DNA from: Chitinophaga pinensis
GTDB lineage: Bacteria; Bacteroidota; Bacteroidia; Chitinophagales; Chitinophagaceae
NCBI GenBank assembly: GCA_945860605.1
Contig: CAMAQL010000010.1
Coordinates: forward strand, 1-39,102
DNA: 39,102 nt
Direction: 5' to 3'
Below, piece by piece: positions 7,783 through 17,855 of the stretch. A program made the translations under genes and the position numbers. The stretch's first letter is position 1, and every line of letters starts with the position of its first letter. The notes under the pieces are model-generated. The model was given only the letters and a program-made list of their open reading frames with translations. It was not told the origin of the DNA and did not search any database.

Positions 7783-9303
7783 TTATTTTCTTTTAATCAA
7801 TACCCCTGGCTGTTTTCCTGTTGATTTTTGTGCTTGATAAACAAGTGTTCCATTCACCCAAACCATTTCTATGCCAGTAGACAATGTTTTACTATTTTTA
7901 ATATTTGCTTGATCTTTCACTGTTGCTGGATCTAATAAAACTAAATCTGCAAAATTTCCAACGGCAATACGCCCTCTATTCTTGAATCCAAAAAAATCTG
8001 CAGACTGTCCAGTCATTTTATAAATCGCTGTCTCTAGTGGCATGATCTTATCTTCTCTCACATATTTTCCCAACACCCTTGTGAAAGCGCCATATCCTCT
8101 TGGATGCCCACCTGCATTGCCATCGGAACAGATAATGGCTTCGGGCCATGCCATAAATACTTTCACATCTTCTTCACTCATTGCTTTCCCAGCAATGGCT
8201 TCAACACTGCCTGTATAATTTGGATTGGCATTCTTAAAGTCTTCTGCCATTTTGATTAAACTCATTAATGCTTGTGCAGGGCTTTCATTTCTTTCCACAC
8301 CAATGGCTGTAACCGTTTTACCTACATAAGATGGATTTGGTGCAAACTGCATTAGGTAAGATTCATTTGGATCAAACAATTGCTTGGTAGCCATTTCTGC
8401 ACTGGCTAAATTATCAAAGTCTTTTCCAGGAAATAAAACCCTTAAAGTTGAATTCCAAAAAGTATAAGGATAGATATCTGCACTAATATTGATACCCGTT
8501 TTTCTTGCCTCGTCTAACTTCTTTAAAATTAAATTTGCAGTACCCCAATTTAATTTATTGGCAATTTTAATATGCGAAACTTGTACTGGCATTTTTGTTT
8601 GTCTGCCAATCTCTATAATTTCTTCGATTGCTTCGTCCATATGCAAGTCCTCGCTTCTAATATGACTGGTGTATAATCCCTTATGCTCGGCGGTGACTTT
8701 TGCTAAATCAAGGACTTCTTGCTTACTAGAATAAAAGGCCGATTCATATTCTAATCCTGTAGATAAACCAAATGAACCTTTTTCTAATTCTGAAGCTAGA
8801 ACCGATTTCATTTGCGCTATTTCAGCCTCTGTTGCCTTACGATATAAATCATTTTCGCCCATGGCGATTTCACGTAAGCTTGACTGGCCTGTATAGCTTG
8901 CGACATTGGATACCACTGAATTTGCCTGCATCCACTTAGTTAGGCTATCCATTGGATACCCGTTTCCATCCTGTCCAATCACAATAGTTGTAATGCCCTG
9001 ACTTGAGGTAGATAGCCCTGCTCTGTTTTTATTGAGGTCCCCAAAATGATGACTATGCGAATCAATAAATCCGGGTGCTAAAATTTTTCCATTGCCGTCA
9101 ATCATTTGATCTGTTTTATTGGGCTTTAAATCACCAATAGCCACAATCTTATTACCAATCATTTTTACAGATGCTTTGAAAGCAGGCTTGCCTGTTCCAT
9201 CTACCAATTGAATATTTGTTATGATTGTAGCAGGCTGTGCTAGCACTGTAATATTTAAACCAAGTATGAAGAGGGTTAAAGTCCATTGTTTAATTCGTAG
9301 CAT
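7783..9303 (-). CDS. Exported D-aminoacylase-like amidohydrolase (N-acyl-D-amino-acid deacylase family)
   Basis: A 506-residue protein with an N-terminal signal peptide ending at about residue 23 (LAQ) and an amidohydrolase fold. The metal site begins GFIDSHSHHFGDL (His-83, His-85). Further family motifs are YTSHIRSED, VQVSHIKIA, ICSDGNAGGHPRGYGAFTR and a C-terminal RGRIAVGNFADLVLLDPATV. These match D-aminoacylases, which remove the acyl group from N-acyl-D-amino acids. The cysteine metal ligand region of classical D-aminoacylases (GNCG) is replaced here by GQDGNG, so this is a variant subfamily and the acyl substrate is uncertain. It is the first gene of the module and probably works in the periplasm. 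A 70-nt gap upstream leaves room for a separate promoter. Confidence 0.85.
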   Translation of the reverse strand: MLRIKQWTLTLFILGLNITVLAQPATIITNIQLVDGTGKPAFKASVKMIGNKIVAIGDLKPNKTDQMIDGNGKILAPGFIDSHSHHFGDLNKNRAGLSTSSQGITTIVIGQDGNGYPMDSLTKWMQANSVVSNVASYTGQSSLREIAMGENDLYRKATEAEIAQMKSVLASELEKGSFGLSTGLEYESAFYSSKQEVLDLAKVTAEHKGLYTSHIRSEDLHMDEAIEEIIEIGRQTKMPVQVSHIKIANKLNWGTANLILKKLDEARKTGINISADIYPYTFWNSTLRVLFPGKDFDNLASAEMATKQLFDPNESYLMQFAPNPSYVGKTVTAIGVERNESPAQALMSLIKMAEDFKNANPNYTGSVEAIAGKAMSEEDVKVFMAWPEAIICSDGNAGGHPRGYGAFTRVLGKYVREDKIMPLETAIYKMTGQSADFFGFKNRGRIAVGNFADLVLLDPATVKDQANIKNSKTLSTGIEMVWVNGTLVYQAQKSTGKQPGVLIKRK

Positions 9304-9373
9304 ACAAGTTGCATTTAGTTAAATTTATTTCAATTCACAAGTTTCGTGTAATTGTATTATACTAAAGTTACTA

Positions 9374-10111
9374 CTATAATGCGATGGCTGCAATGATATA
9401 ATCTGCAATTAATATAAGGATACAACTAACTACTACAGACTTTGTTCCAGTCTTACCAATTTCCAATGTGCCCCCTTGTACATAGTACCCATAAAAGCTA
9501 GGAACAGTGCTAATAATAATTGCGAAAATAAACGATTTGTAAAAACTAATATTGATATAATGCACCACAAAATCTTTACGAATACCTGTGATAAAAACTT
9601 CGGCAGGCACCACATTGGACCAGCTTCCAACGATATAGCCACCCCAGATACCAACCACGGCAGAGATGCCTACCAATAATGGAACAGTCGTAATGGCGCC
9701 AAGTATTTTTGGAAGGATTAAATAGTTTTTAGTATTAATACCCATGATTTCCAATGCGTCTATTTGCTCACTAACGCGCATATTGCCTAATTCACTTGCA
9801 ATCTTACTACCTACCACGCCTGCTAAAACAATACATAAAAAAGTGGGGGCAAATTCTAATAAAATACTATCTCTAACAATGATCCCAATCGTAGACAATG
9901 GCACCAGTGGACTTACCAATTGAGAGGCTGTTTGAACAGTGGTTACCGCACCTAAGAAAAAAGAAATAATGACTACAATTGGTAAAGACCCAATACCAAT
10001 ATCCACACATTGCCTGATATACTCCTTCCAAAACATTTGTTTATTTTCGGTTGCAGTAAACATGCCCTTGAGCATCATTAAGTACTTACCAAACAGGGTA
10101 ATAAAATTCAT
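9374..10111 (-). CDS. mlaE: MlaE/YrbE-type ABC transporter permease
   Basis: A 245-residue inner-membrane protein with the MlaE family core: GSLPIVVIISFFLGAVTTVQ, LEFAPTFLCIVLAGVVGSKI and ASELGNMRVSEQIDALEIMG, the last being the conserved cytoplasmic coupling segment. MlaE permeases move phospholipids between the membranes together with an ATPase (MlaF) and an MCE substrate-binding protein (MlaD). A matching ATPase is encoded about 10 kb away at 20775-21551 on the other strand; no MCE protein is in this window. The gene follows maeB by 13 nt and may be read from the same transcript. Confidence 0.9.
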   Translation of the reverse strand: MNFITLFGKYLMMLKGMFTATENKQMFWKEYIRQCVDIGIGSLPIVVIISFFLGAVTTVQTASQLVSPLVPLSTIGIIVRDSILLEFAPTFLCIVLAGVVGSKIASELGNMRVSEQIDALEIMGINTKNYLILPKILGAITTVPLLVGISAVVGIWGGYIVGSWSNVVPAEVFITGIRKDFVVHYINISFYKSFIFAIIISTVPSFYGYYVQGGTLEIGKTGTKSVVVSCILILIADYIIAAIAL

Positions 10112-10124
10112 TGAGTTATTTTAA

Positions 10125-12485
10125 CTATTTCTTTTTCTTTTTTAATTTCTTCCACCAGCTTGTTCTTTCCACTTCTGTAGCCGTATCTATTCTCGTTTTC
10201 AATTGCGCATCCAACACTGCCACAGTGGCCATATTGATAATATTACGCACACTTGAACCTAATTGCAACACATTGACTGGTTTTTTCAAACCTAATAATA
10301 CAGGACCAATGACATCAATACCGCCAATCTCTTTTAATAAATGATAGGCGATATTACCTGCTGATAAATTTGGAAAAATCAACACGTTCACGTCTGCATC
10401 TGCAAGATCGCTAAATGGATAATTTTCTTTCAATATTTCTTTGTTAAATGCAAGCATCCCCTGCATTTCCCCATCCACGATTAAAGAAGGATTTTTTTGC
10501 TTTACAATTTTCGATGCTTCTGCTACCAGTCTTGCTTCTGGTGTGTCACTGCTTCCAAAGTTGGAATAACTTAACATCGCAACACGAGGCTCCATATTGA
10601 AATTTCTTACCTCTCTAGCAACTAGTAAAGTAATGTCCGCTAACTCTTCGGCAGTTGGGCTAATGTTCACAGTGGTATCTGCTAAAAATAAGGGTCCTTT
10701 CTTTGTTAAAAGGATATACATTCCAGCAATCTTTTTTACACCTTCGTCCACCCCAATAATTTGTAAGGCTGGCTTAATGCCATCTGCATAATTACGTGTA
10801 AGGCCAGACAACATAGAGTCTGCTTCGCCCGTTTCTACCATCATCGCACCAGAATAATTTTGTGTGCGCATTAATTTTTGGCTCTCATATTTATTGATGC
10901 CCTTGCGTTGTCTTTTTTGGAATAACAATGAACCAAAGAACTCGCGCTTCGCTTCCATTTCATCGCTTCTCACATCAATGATTGGTAAATCGTCAATATC
11001 AATATTATTTTCAGCGGCAATATTTTTAATTCTAGCTTCATTACCCAATAAAATTGGATAAGCAATGCCATCATCATAAATGATACTCGCCGCTTTTAAT
11101 ACTTTAATATTTTCTGCATCTGCAAATACCAAACGCTTTGGATCACGTCGCGCTTTATTACTAATTAAACGCAACATTTGATTGTCTAGTCCTAAGCGTT
11201 TATTTAAGCTCAATTCATATTCTGCCCAATTGCTAATTTGTTGTTGTGCAACTCCAGATTCAACAGCAGCTTTAGCCACAGCCGGAGCAAGCGTACTCAA
11301 TAACCTTGGATCCAATGGCTTTGGTATGATGTATTGTGGACCAAAAGCTAGATTGGTTTGATTGTATGCCATATTTACAACATCTGGCACAGCAGTTTTT
11401 GCTAGTTCTGCTAAGGCTTTCACTGCAGCCAATTTCATGGCTTCATTGATGGCAGATGCGCGCACGTCTAATGCGCCTCTAAAAATGTATGGAAAGCCAA
11501 GTACATTGTTGACTTGGTTTGGATAATCTGATCTTCCTGTAGCCATAATAATATCCTTACGCACAGATGTTGCTTCTTCATATCCAATTTCTGGATCTGG
11601 ATTGGCTAGTGCAAATACCACTGGATTTTTTGGCATAGAAGCAATCATTTCCTTTGTCACCACATTGCCCACGCTTAATCCTAAAAATACATCGGCTGTT
11701 TTCATTGCTTCCTGTAAAGTCATTTTATCGGACTTGATAGCAAATGGTTTTCTATCTGCCCCTAAATCTGTTCTGCCCTGATGTAAAACACCGTCCTTAT
11801 CAAAAAGTGTAAAGTTTTCGTAGCGTGCACCCAATGCAACATATAATTTAATACAAGCCATCGCTGCTGCACCTGCACCGTTCACAACAAATTTCGCTTT
11901 GTCAATTTTTTTCTTTTGTAATGTCAATGCATTCAACAAAGCAGCACTGCTAATGATTGCTGTTCCATGTTGGTCATCATGCATCACAGGAATATTCATC
12001 TCTTCTCTTAATCGCTGTTCAATATAAAAACATTCAGGGGCTTTAATATCTTCCAAATTAATCCCGCCAAAAGTGGGCTCTAAAGCTTTTACGATTTCTA
12101 CAAATTTATCTGGATCTGTTTCGTTGATCTCAATATCAAATACATCAATGTCTGCAAATATTTTAAACAATACGGCTTTACCTTCCATGACAGGCTTACT
12201 TGCTAAGGGACCAATATTACCTAAACCTAATACTGCAGTGCCATTGGTAATGACCCCTACTAAATTTCCTTTAGCGGTATACTTATAGACATCTGCAGGA
12301 TTATTTTTAATTTCTGTACATGGAATAGCCACACCAGGACTATATGCTAGCGATAAATCTTTTTGAGTCTTCGCCTCTTTTGTTGGAACCACTTCTATCT
12401 TGCCTGGTCTTCCACTAGCATGGTATTCTAAGGCTTGCTCTCTTCTTAATTTGTCTTTGTTGGTATTATTTGTTGTATCTGCCAT
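10125..12485 (-). CDS. maeB: NADP-dependent malic enzyme with C-terminal phosphotransacetylase-like domain
   Basis: The 786-residue size fits the MaeB fusion class. The N-terminal malic enzyme half (about 1-430) contains [33 protein letters not shown] (the malate/NAD region), [10 protein letters not shown] (metal binding) and [16 protein letters not shown] (Rossmann). The C-terminal half (about 450-786) is a phosphate acetyltransferase-like domain ([34 protein letters not shown]). The enzyme decarboxylates malate to pyruvate and yields NADPH. In known homologues the PTA-like domain binds acetyl-CoA as an allosteric regulator and is not itself a transacetylase. The protein ends in a lysine run (LKKKKK). 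It lies 24 nt behind the M20 gene. Confidence 0.95.
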   Translation of the reverse strand: MADTTNNTNKDKLRREQALEYHASGRPGKIEVVPTKEAKTQKDLSLAYSPGVAIPCTEIKNNPADVYKYTAKGNLVGVITNGTAVLGLGNIGPLASKPVMEGKAVLFKIFADIDVFDIEINETDPDKFVEIVKALEPTFGGINLEDIKAPECFYIEQRLREEMNIPVMHDDQHGTAIISSAALLNALTLQKKKIDKAKFVVNGAGAAAMACIKLYVALGARYENFTLFDKDGVLHQGRTDLGADRKPFAIKSDKMTLQEAMKTADVFLGLSVGNVVTKEMIASMPKNPVVFALANPDPEIGYEEATSVRKDIIMATGRSDYPNQVNNVLGFPYIFRGALDVRASAINEAMKLAAVKALAELAKTAVPDVVNMAYNQTNLAFGPQYIIPKPLDPRLLSTLAPAVAKAAVESGVAQQQISNWAEYELSLNKRLGLDNQMLRLISNKARRDPKRLVFADAENIKVLKAASIIYDDGIAYPILLGNEARIKNIAAENNIDIDDLPIIDVRSDEMEAKREFFGSLLFQKRQRKGINKYESQKLMRTQNYSGAMMVETGEADSMLSGLTRNYADGIKPALQIIGVDEGVKKIAGMYILLTKKGPLFLADTTVNISPTAEELADITLLVAREVRNFNMEPRVAMLSYSNFGSSDTPEARLVAEASKIVKQKNPSLIVDGEMQGMLAFNKEILKENYPFSDLADADVNVLIFPNLSAGNIAYHLLKEIGGIDVIGPVLLGLKKPVNVLQLGSSVRNIINMATVAVLDAQLKTRIDTATEVERTSWWKKLKKKKK

Positions 12486-12509
12486 GAATCATTTTTAAAA
12501 GTAAATAGT

Positions 12510-13685
12510 TTATAACTGAGTCCCCAACCATGCCATCATGCCCACACCTTGCTCGATGGCTGCTTCGTCTATATTAAAATGTGGTGTATGTACATTATGC
12601 ACAATACCAGCGGATTCATTTCTTACACCTAAACGGAAAAAGCATCCTGGAATGACTTGTGAATAGTAACCAAAATCTTCGGCACCCATTCTTTTTTCTG
12701 TTTCTTCCACATTTTCCTTACCCATATACGCATCGGCCAATCTCCATGCCGCTTCTGTTATCATTGGCTCGTTGTCTACAGTAGGATAGCCTACATCTAC
12801 CTTAAAGTCAATTTCTGCGCCTGTTGCAATAGCGATGCCTTTTGCTTGTTGTAGCATTAAATCATGTGCCTGAAAACGCCATACTTCATCCATGGCTCTA
12901 AAAGTGCCCATTAATTTTACTTCACTTGGAATGACATTGGTGGTATTGCCACCATGAATAGAACAGATAGACAAGACAGAAGGATTTTGCGGATTTCTGT
13001 TGCGTGCAATAATAGTTTGTAAACTTTGAATCAATTGCGCAGCCACTAAAATGGTATCCACTGTTTGATGTGGTGTAGCAGCATGTCCGCCTGGACCTTT
13101 AATGCTAATATACAATTCATCCGCACTTGCCATCACGCGTCCTTTTCTGAAACTTAGTTTTCCTTCATTCAATCCTGGATGCACATGTAAGCCAACGATT
13201 CCTTGAGGCTTTGGATTTTCCAATGCACCATCACGAATCATATAAGTGGCCCCACCCGGATTTTTTTCTTCTCCTGGCTGAAACAATAATTTAATAGTGC
13301 CTTCAAACTCATCTTTTAAAGTCCATAATATTTTAGCAGCCCCTAATAAAATAGTGGTATGCACATCATGTCCGCAGGCGTGCATCACACCATCATTGTT
13401 GGACTTATAATTTATTTGATTTTCTTCTACAATTGGCAATGCATCCATATCTGCACGAAGTGCAATCACACGCTTTGAAGGATTTTTTCCTTCAATGATT
13501 CCTAAGACGCCTGTAGTTGCAATCACTGTAAAAGGGATGCCTATCGCAGTTAATTGTGCTTGAACATATTTGCTTGTTTCAAATTCTTGATAACTCAATT
13601 CTGGATTTGCATGCAAATATCTTCTTATTGCAATATTTTCTGCTTGATGCTGCGCTGCTAAGGTTTTTATTTTATCGAGTAACAT
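12510..13685 (-). CDS. M20 family metal-dependent amidohydrolase (N-acyl-amino acid/hippurate hydrolase type)
   Basis: A 391-residue protein of the M20D amidohydrolase family. It has the metal-site motifs MHACGHDVHTT, FQPGEEKNPGG, GLHVHPGL and the late His in HTPHFNIDEAA, plus the ALRADMDALPI signature near residue 80. Relatives split N-acyl-L-amino acids (aminoacylase, hippuricase) or indole-3-acetyl amino acids. There is no signal peptide, so it should be cytoplasmic. It sits 3 nt behind deoC. A tempting link is that it could remove the acetyl group from N-acetyl-L-glutamate made by the DgcN/DgcA pair encoded a few genes downstream, but M20D enzymes have broad specificity and this is inference. 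Confidence 0.9.
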   Translation of the reverse strand: MLLDKIKTLAAQHQAENIAIRRYLHANPELSYQEFETSKYVQAQLTAIGIPFTVIATTGVLGIIEGKNPSKRVIALRADMDALPIVEENQINYKSNNDGVMHACGHDVHTTILLGAAKILWTLKDEFEGTIKLLFQPGEEKNPGGATYMIRDGALENPKPQGIVGLHVHPGLNEGKLSFRKGRVMASADELYISIKGPGGHAATPHQTVDTILVAAQLIQSLQTIIARNRNPQNPSVLSICSIHGGNTTNVIPSEVKLMGTFRAMDEVWRFQAHDLMLQQAKGIAIATGAEIDFKVDVGYPTVDNEPMITEAAWRLADAYMGKENVEETEKRMGAEDFGYYSQVIPGCFFRLGVRNESAGIVHNVHTPHFNIDEAAIEQGVGMMAWLGTQL

Positions 13686-13688
13686 AGC

Positions 13689-14369
13689 TTAGTAATTACT
13701 TTTTGTTTGTTCAATTTGCGCCCCTGTAACAATGGCTACCCCTGCACTACAACCAATACGAGTAGCTCCCGCATCGATCATTAATTTTGTAGTTGCGTAA
13801 TCTCTAATGCCCCCTGAAGCTTTAATTTGAATATGTTCAGGTAAATATTTTCTAAACAATTTTACTGCTTCTACACTTGCACCTTTTTCTGCATAGCCTG
13901 TGGATGTCTTTAAATAATCAATCCCTGCTATGCCATAAATATCGCAACACTTTATAATCTCGTCGTCTGTTAAGACACCAGACTCAATAATGATTTTTAC
14001 AATCTTACCCTTAGAACGAATCACCGGCATAATATGGTTGATCTCGTCGGCAATAGCCATCCAATCTCCGTTTTTGATTGCCGAAATATTAGCCACCACA
14101 TCTAACTCGTCTGCACCATCTACCATCGCTAAAATAATTTCTGCAATTTTAGCTTCTGTGGCACTATAACCAAATGGGAAACCAACCACAGTGGCTACTT
14201 TCACGTCCGTTCCTGCTGTGAGCGTTTTTGCCAATTTTACAAAATTAGGAGGCACACATACTGCAGCAAAGGCATACATTTTTGCTTCATCACAAACCTT
14301 ATGAATATCTGCTACCAAACAGGTTGGCTTTAAGATGGTGTGATCGATGTATTGATTGACTGGTAACAT
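13689..14369 (-). CDS. deoC: Deoxyribose-phosphate aldolase
   Basis: A 226-residue class I aldolase that splits 2-deoxyribose-5-phosphate into acetaldehyde and glyceraldehyde-3-phosphate during deoxynucleoside use. The Schiff-base lysine is Lys-154 in DYLKTSTGY. The proton-relay residues Asp-90 (DELDVVANI) and Lys-183 (IKASGGIRD) are present, and the start IDHTILKPTC is typical of the family. Length is normal. It is placed between secA (10 nt) and the M20 gene (3 nt), so it is probably co-transcribed with secA, although no functional link is known. Confidence 0.96.
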   Translation of the reverse strand: MLPVNQYIDHTILKPTCLVADIHKVCDEAKMYAFAAVCVPPNFVKLAKTLTAGTDVKVATVVGFPFGYSATEAKIAEIILAMVDGADELDVVANISAIKNGDWMAIADEINHIMPVIRSKGKIVKIIIESGVLTDDEIIKCCDIYGIAGIDYLKTSTGYAEKGASVEAVKLFRKYLPEHIQIKASGGIRDYATTKLMIDAGATRIGCSAGVAIVTGAQIEQTKSNY

Positions 14370-14379
14370 AAATTAATTT

Positions 14380-17300
14380 TTAAGCAAGGTCTTTTCCATG
14401 ACAAGCTTTGTATTTTTTTCCACTGCCACAAGGACAAGGATCATTGCGTCCTATTTTTGGACCCACTGTAATAGGCGCTTGTTTAGGAGCAGATGGATCA
14501 TGGTATTCGTTCTCTGTTGGCGTACCATTTTCTGTTCTATTCGCACTCAACTTACTCAAATCGGTTTTTTGTTGACGTCCTTCTTTAACCTCATTCGCTT
14601 CCAAAGGAATATGCGCGTGACATAAAAACTGCACCATTTTATGATTGATCTCTATGTCCATTTTTCTGAACAATTCAAACGCCTCCATTTTATAAATCAC
14701 CAATGGGTCTTTTTGCTCGTAAGTCGCTGTTTGAACAGATTGCTTTAAGTCATCCATGGCGCGTAAATGCTCTTTCCATGCATCATCAATCAAGCTCAAT
14801 GAAATGGACTTTTCAAATTCAGTCGCTAGCGCAGCACCCTTGGTGTCTAAATTTTTATCAAGATTCACAAGCACATTAAAGATAGTTTTACCATCACTTA
14901 CTGGCACAATGACATTTTCAATATGCTTACCTTCCTGAGTTCTGATATTCTTAAAGACAGGGATGCTGTTTTGCATCATGTCATTTTTCTTATACTCGTA
15001 ATGCGCAAGCGCTTCTTGGTACAATGATTCAGCCAAGTCATTTTCTTTTGCTGCAGCAAATGCCTCCTTAGTGATTTTTGTGTCTAGTCCAACTTGCACA
15101 ATCAAGGCTAATTTTAATCCTTCAAAATCATTGTTCGTTTTGTGATTGAAACTTAAATTTTCAATCACTTGATAAAATGCGTTGTCCAAGTCTAATGCCA
15201 AACGTTCACCAAACAAAGCATGGTTTCTTTTTTTATAAATCACCGTTCTTTGTTTGTTCATTACATCATCATATTCTAACAAACGCTTTCTTACGCCAAA
15301 ATTATTTTCTTCTACTTTTTTCTGCGCACGTTCGATAGACTTGGTGATCATACTATGTTGAATCACTTCGCCTTCTTTGTATCCTGCAAAGTCCATGACT
15401 TTTGCAATACGCTCACTTCCAAACATGCGCATTAAATCGTCTTCTAAAGAAACAAAGAACTGAGAAGAACCCGGATCACCTTGTCTTCCGGCACGACCTC
15501 TTAACTGTCTATCTACACGACGAGAGTCATGACGTTCTGTACCCAATATCGCCAAACCACCTACTGCTTTTACTTCGGGGCTTAATTTAATATCTGTTCC
15601 ACGACCCGCCATATTCGTGGCGATGGTCACTGCACCAGTCAAACCTGCTTCCGCAACTACTTGTGCCTCTCTAGCATGTTGCTTCGCGTTCAACACATTG
15701 TGTGGAATATTTTTTTGACGCAACATTCTGCTCAATAATTCACTCACTTCCACAGAGGTGGTACCCACTAGTACTGGTCTGCCATCTGCGCGCAATGCTT
15801 CGATAGATTCAATCACCGCACCAAATTTTTCACGCTTGGTTTTGAAGACTAAGTCTTGCTCATCTATACGCACTGCAGGAATATTGGTAGGAATAGAGAC
15901 CACATCTAATTTATAGATACTCCAGAATTCAGATGCTTCTGTTTCTGCAGTACCTGTCATACCACCTAGCTTGTGGTACATTCTAAAAAAGTTTTGCAAT
16001 GTGATGGTGGCATAAGTTTGTGTCGCTGCTTCGATCTTCACATTTTCTTTTGCTTCAATCGCTTGGTGTAATCCATCGGAATAACGACGACCTTCCATGA
16101 TACGACCAGTCTGCTCATCTACAATCTTCACTTGGCCATCCATTACTACATACTCAATATCCTTATCAAATAAAGTATAGGACTTCAATAATTGATTCAC
16201 AGTGTGAATACGATCTGCCTTAATACTGTAGTCAGAAATGATGACTTCTTTTTGTTGCATTTTCTGCTCGGCAGGAATATTTACGTCCACATCGATTGCA
16301 TTTAATGCAACACTGATATCGGGTAATAAAAAGAAGTTTGGATCTTCCCCTGCGCCAGTGATTAATGCTAAACCCTTATCTGTTAATTCAACCGAATTAT
16401 TTTTTTCTTCAATGTGGAAATACAAAGCCTCGTCTACAATGGGCATTTCTCTTTGCTGATCGGCTAAATAATAATTCTCTGCCTTTTGTAATTTAACGCG
16501 AATACCAGGCTCGCTCAAGTATTTAATTAAGGCACCATTTTTAGGCAAAGCCCTGAAAGCACGGTATAGCGCTAATCCACCACCCTTAGGATCGTCATTG
16601 CCTTCGCTGATTTTCTTTTTTGCTTCAATTAAAAATTGATTCGCCACCTTCTTCTGCACATCCACCAATTGTTCAATCCTTGGTTTTAATTGAAAGTATT
16701 GTTGCTCACCAGTTTGATGTCCAATTGGACCAGAAATAATCAAAGGCGTACGCGCATCATCAATCAATACACTATCCACCTCATCCACCATCGCATAATG
16801 ATGCTTACGTTGCACCATTTCGTTTGGCGTATGCACCATATTGTCTCTTAAATAATCAAAACCAAATTCGTTATTGGTGCCATAAGTAATTCCTGCTCTG
16901 TAGGCGTTTCTTCTGTCCTCAGAATTAGGTTGATGCTTATCAATACAATCTACCGTAATACCCAACCACTCAAAAATAGTTCCATTCCACTCACTATCTC
17001 TTTTCGCTAAATAATCATTGACGGTTACAATATGCACCCCTTCCTCTGCCAAAGCATTCAAATATGCTGGCAAGGTAGACACCAATGTCTTTCCTTCTCC
17101 AGTCGACATCTCTGCAATTTTTCCTTGGTGTAAAACGATACCACCAATTAACTGCACGTCATAATGCACCATATTCCATCTCACTGGTGTGCCTGCAGCT
17201 TTCCATGTGGATTGGAAAACAGATTGATCCCCTTGGATGGTGATATATTCTTTTTTAACGGACAAGTCACGATCCATGTCGGTCGCAGTTGCCGTCAAAG

Positions 17301-17682
17301 CTTCATTTTCTGTAAAACGTCGAGCTGCTTCTTTCACCACTGCAAATGCTTCGGGTAAAATGGTCCACAAGACCTCCTCTAAAGCCTGGTCACGGTCTTT
17401 TTTAAATTTGTCTATCTCTTGGTATATAGCGTCTTTGCCTAATAAATCGGCAATATCTAATGCCTCGGCATTATTTTGAGCTTCAGTAATCACTTGGTCA
17501 ATGGACTCAAGATGTGTTTTAATACGGAATTTAAACTCCTCCGTTTTGTTCCTCAATTGGTCATGACTAAGGGTTTTATACGCCTCAAAATGGCCATTGA
17601 TTACTGGAACCAAATACTGTATTTTCTTGACGTCTTTCTCACTTTTAGATCCGCCAAATAGTTTATTGATAATTTGCAACAT
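14380..17682 (-). CDS. secA: Preprotein translocase ATPase SecA
   Basis: A 1100-residue protein that drives Sec-dependent export. Walker A MSTGEGKT lies at 192-199. The DEAD-like box DEVDSVLIDDARTPL follows at about 296. MTGTAETEASEFWSIY, ATNMAGRGTDI and RRVDRQLRGRAGRQGDPG are the signatures of the second nucleotide-binding fold. The C-terminal zinc finger CPCGSGKKYKACHG marks the SecB/ribosome-binding tail. The protein is longer than E. coli SecA (901 aa), as is usual in Bacteroidota, because of insertions and a longer N-terminal region. It heads the long minus-strand run and is divergent from atpG. Confidence 0.98.
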   Translation of the reverse strand: MLQIINKLFGGSKSEKDVKKIQYLVPVINGHFEAYKTLSHDQLRNKTEEFKFRIKTHLESIDQVITEAQNNAEALDIADLLGKDAIYQEIDKFKKDRDQALEEVLWTILPEAFAVVKEAARRFTENEALTATATDMDRDLSVKKEYITIQGDQSVFQSTWKAAGTPVRWNMVHYDVQLIGGIVLHQGKIAEMSTGEGKTLVSTLPAYLNALAEEGVHIVTVNDYLAKRDSEWNGTIFEWLGITVDCIDKHQPNSEDRRNAYRAGITYGTNNEFGFDYLRDNMVHTPNEMVQRKHHYAMVDEVDSVLIDDARTPLIISGPIGHQTGEQQYFQLKPRIEQLVDVQKKVANQFLIEAKKKISEGNDDPKGGGLALYRAFRALPKNGALIKYLSEPGIRVKLQKAENYYLADQQREMPIVDEALYFHIEEKNNSVELTDKGLALITGAGEDPNFFLLPDISVALNAIDVDVNIPAEQKMQQKEVIISDYSIKADRIHTVNQLLKSYTLFDKDIEYVVMDGQVKIVDEQTGRIMEGRRYSDGLHQAIEAKENVKIEAATQTYATITLQNFFRMYHKLGGMTGTAETEASEFWSIYKLDVVSIPTNIPAVRIDEQDLVFKTKREKFGAVIESIEALRADGRPVLVGTTSVEVSELLSRMLRQKNIPHNVLNAKQHAREAQVVAEAGLTGAVTIATNMAGRGTDIKLSPEVKAVGGLAILGTERHDSRRVDRQLRGRAGRQGDPGSSQFFVSLEDDLMRMFGSERIAKVMDFAGYKEGEVIQHSMITKSIERAQKKVEENNFGVRKRLLEYDDVMNKQRTVIYKKRNHALFGERLALDLDNAFYQVIENLSFNHKTNNDFEGLKLALIVQVGLDTKITKEAFAAAKENDLAESLYQEALAHYEYKKNDMMQNSIPVFKNIRTQEGKHIENVIVPVSDGKTIFNVLVNLDKNLDTKGAALATEFEKSISLSLIDDAWKEHLRAMDDLKQSVQTATYEQKDPLVIYKMEAFELFRKMDIEINHKMVQFLCHAHIPLEANEVKEGRQQKTDLSKLSANRTENGTPTENEYHDPSAPKQAPITVGPKIGRNDPCPCGSGKKYKACHGKDLA

Positions 17683-17727
17683 ATTCTCGCTAAAATTGGG
17701 TGTTTGTCCTTGTTAATCAAGGGGCTT

Positions 17728-17735
17728 CAAAGATA
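17728..17735 (-). promoter_or_regulatory. -7 box of the secA promoter
   Basis: On the minus strand TATCTTTG matches TANNTTTG exactly, 45 nt upstream of the secA ATG. No clear -33 TTG is seen at the expected distance. The predicted leader would begin with the small hairpin CCTTG-ATTAA-CAAGG (17708-17722), which could stabilise or regulate the secA message. Confidence 0.5.
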
Positions 17736-17826
17736 AGTAATTGGGGTGGAATTGATGATTTTAAGGCAAGTTGGATCAAAAAATTAAGTTATAGGCGGTT
17801 TGAGGGGGAAATTGGGTAAAAAATGA

Positions 17827-17834
17827 TACCTTTG
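17827..17834 (+). promoter_or_regulatory. -7 box of the atpG promoter
   Basis: TACCTTTG is a perfect -7 box, 21 nt before the atpG ATG. A TTTG at 17799-17802 lies 24 nt upstream, slightly further than the usual 19-21 nt. It faces away from the secA promoter, so the two genes share a divergent control region of about 170 nt. Confidence 0.55.
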
Positions 17835-17855
17835 CTCGCCTAATAAACAAGCACT

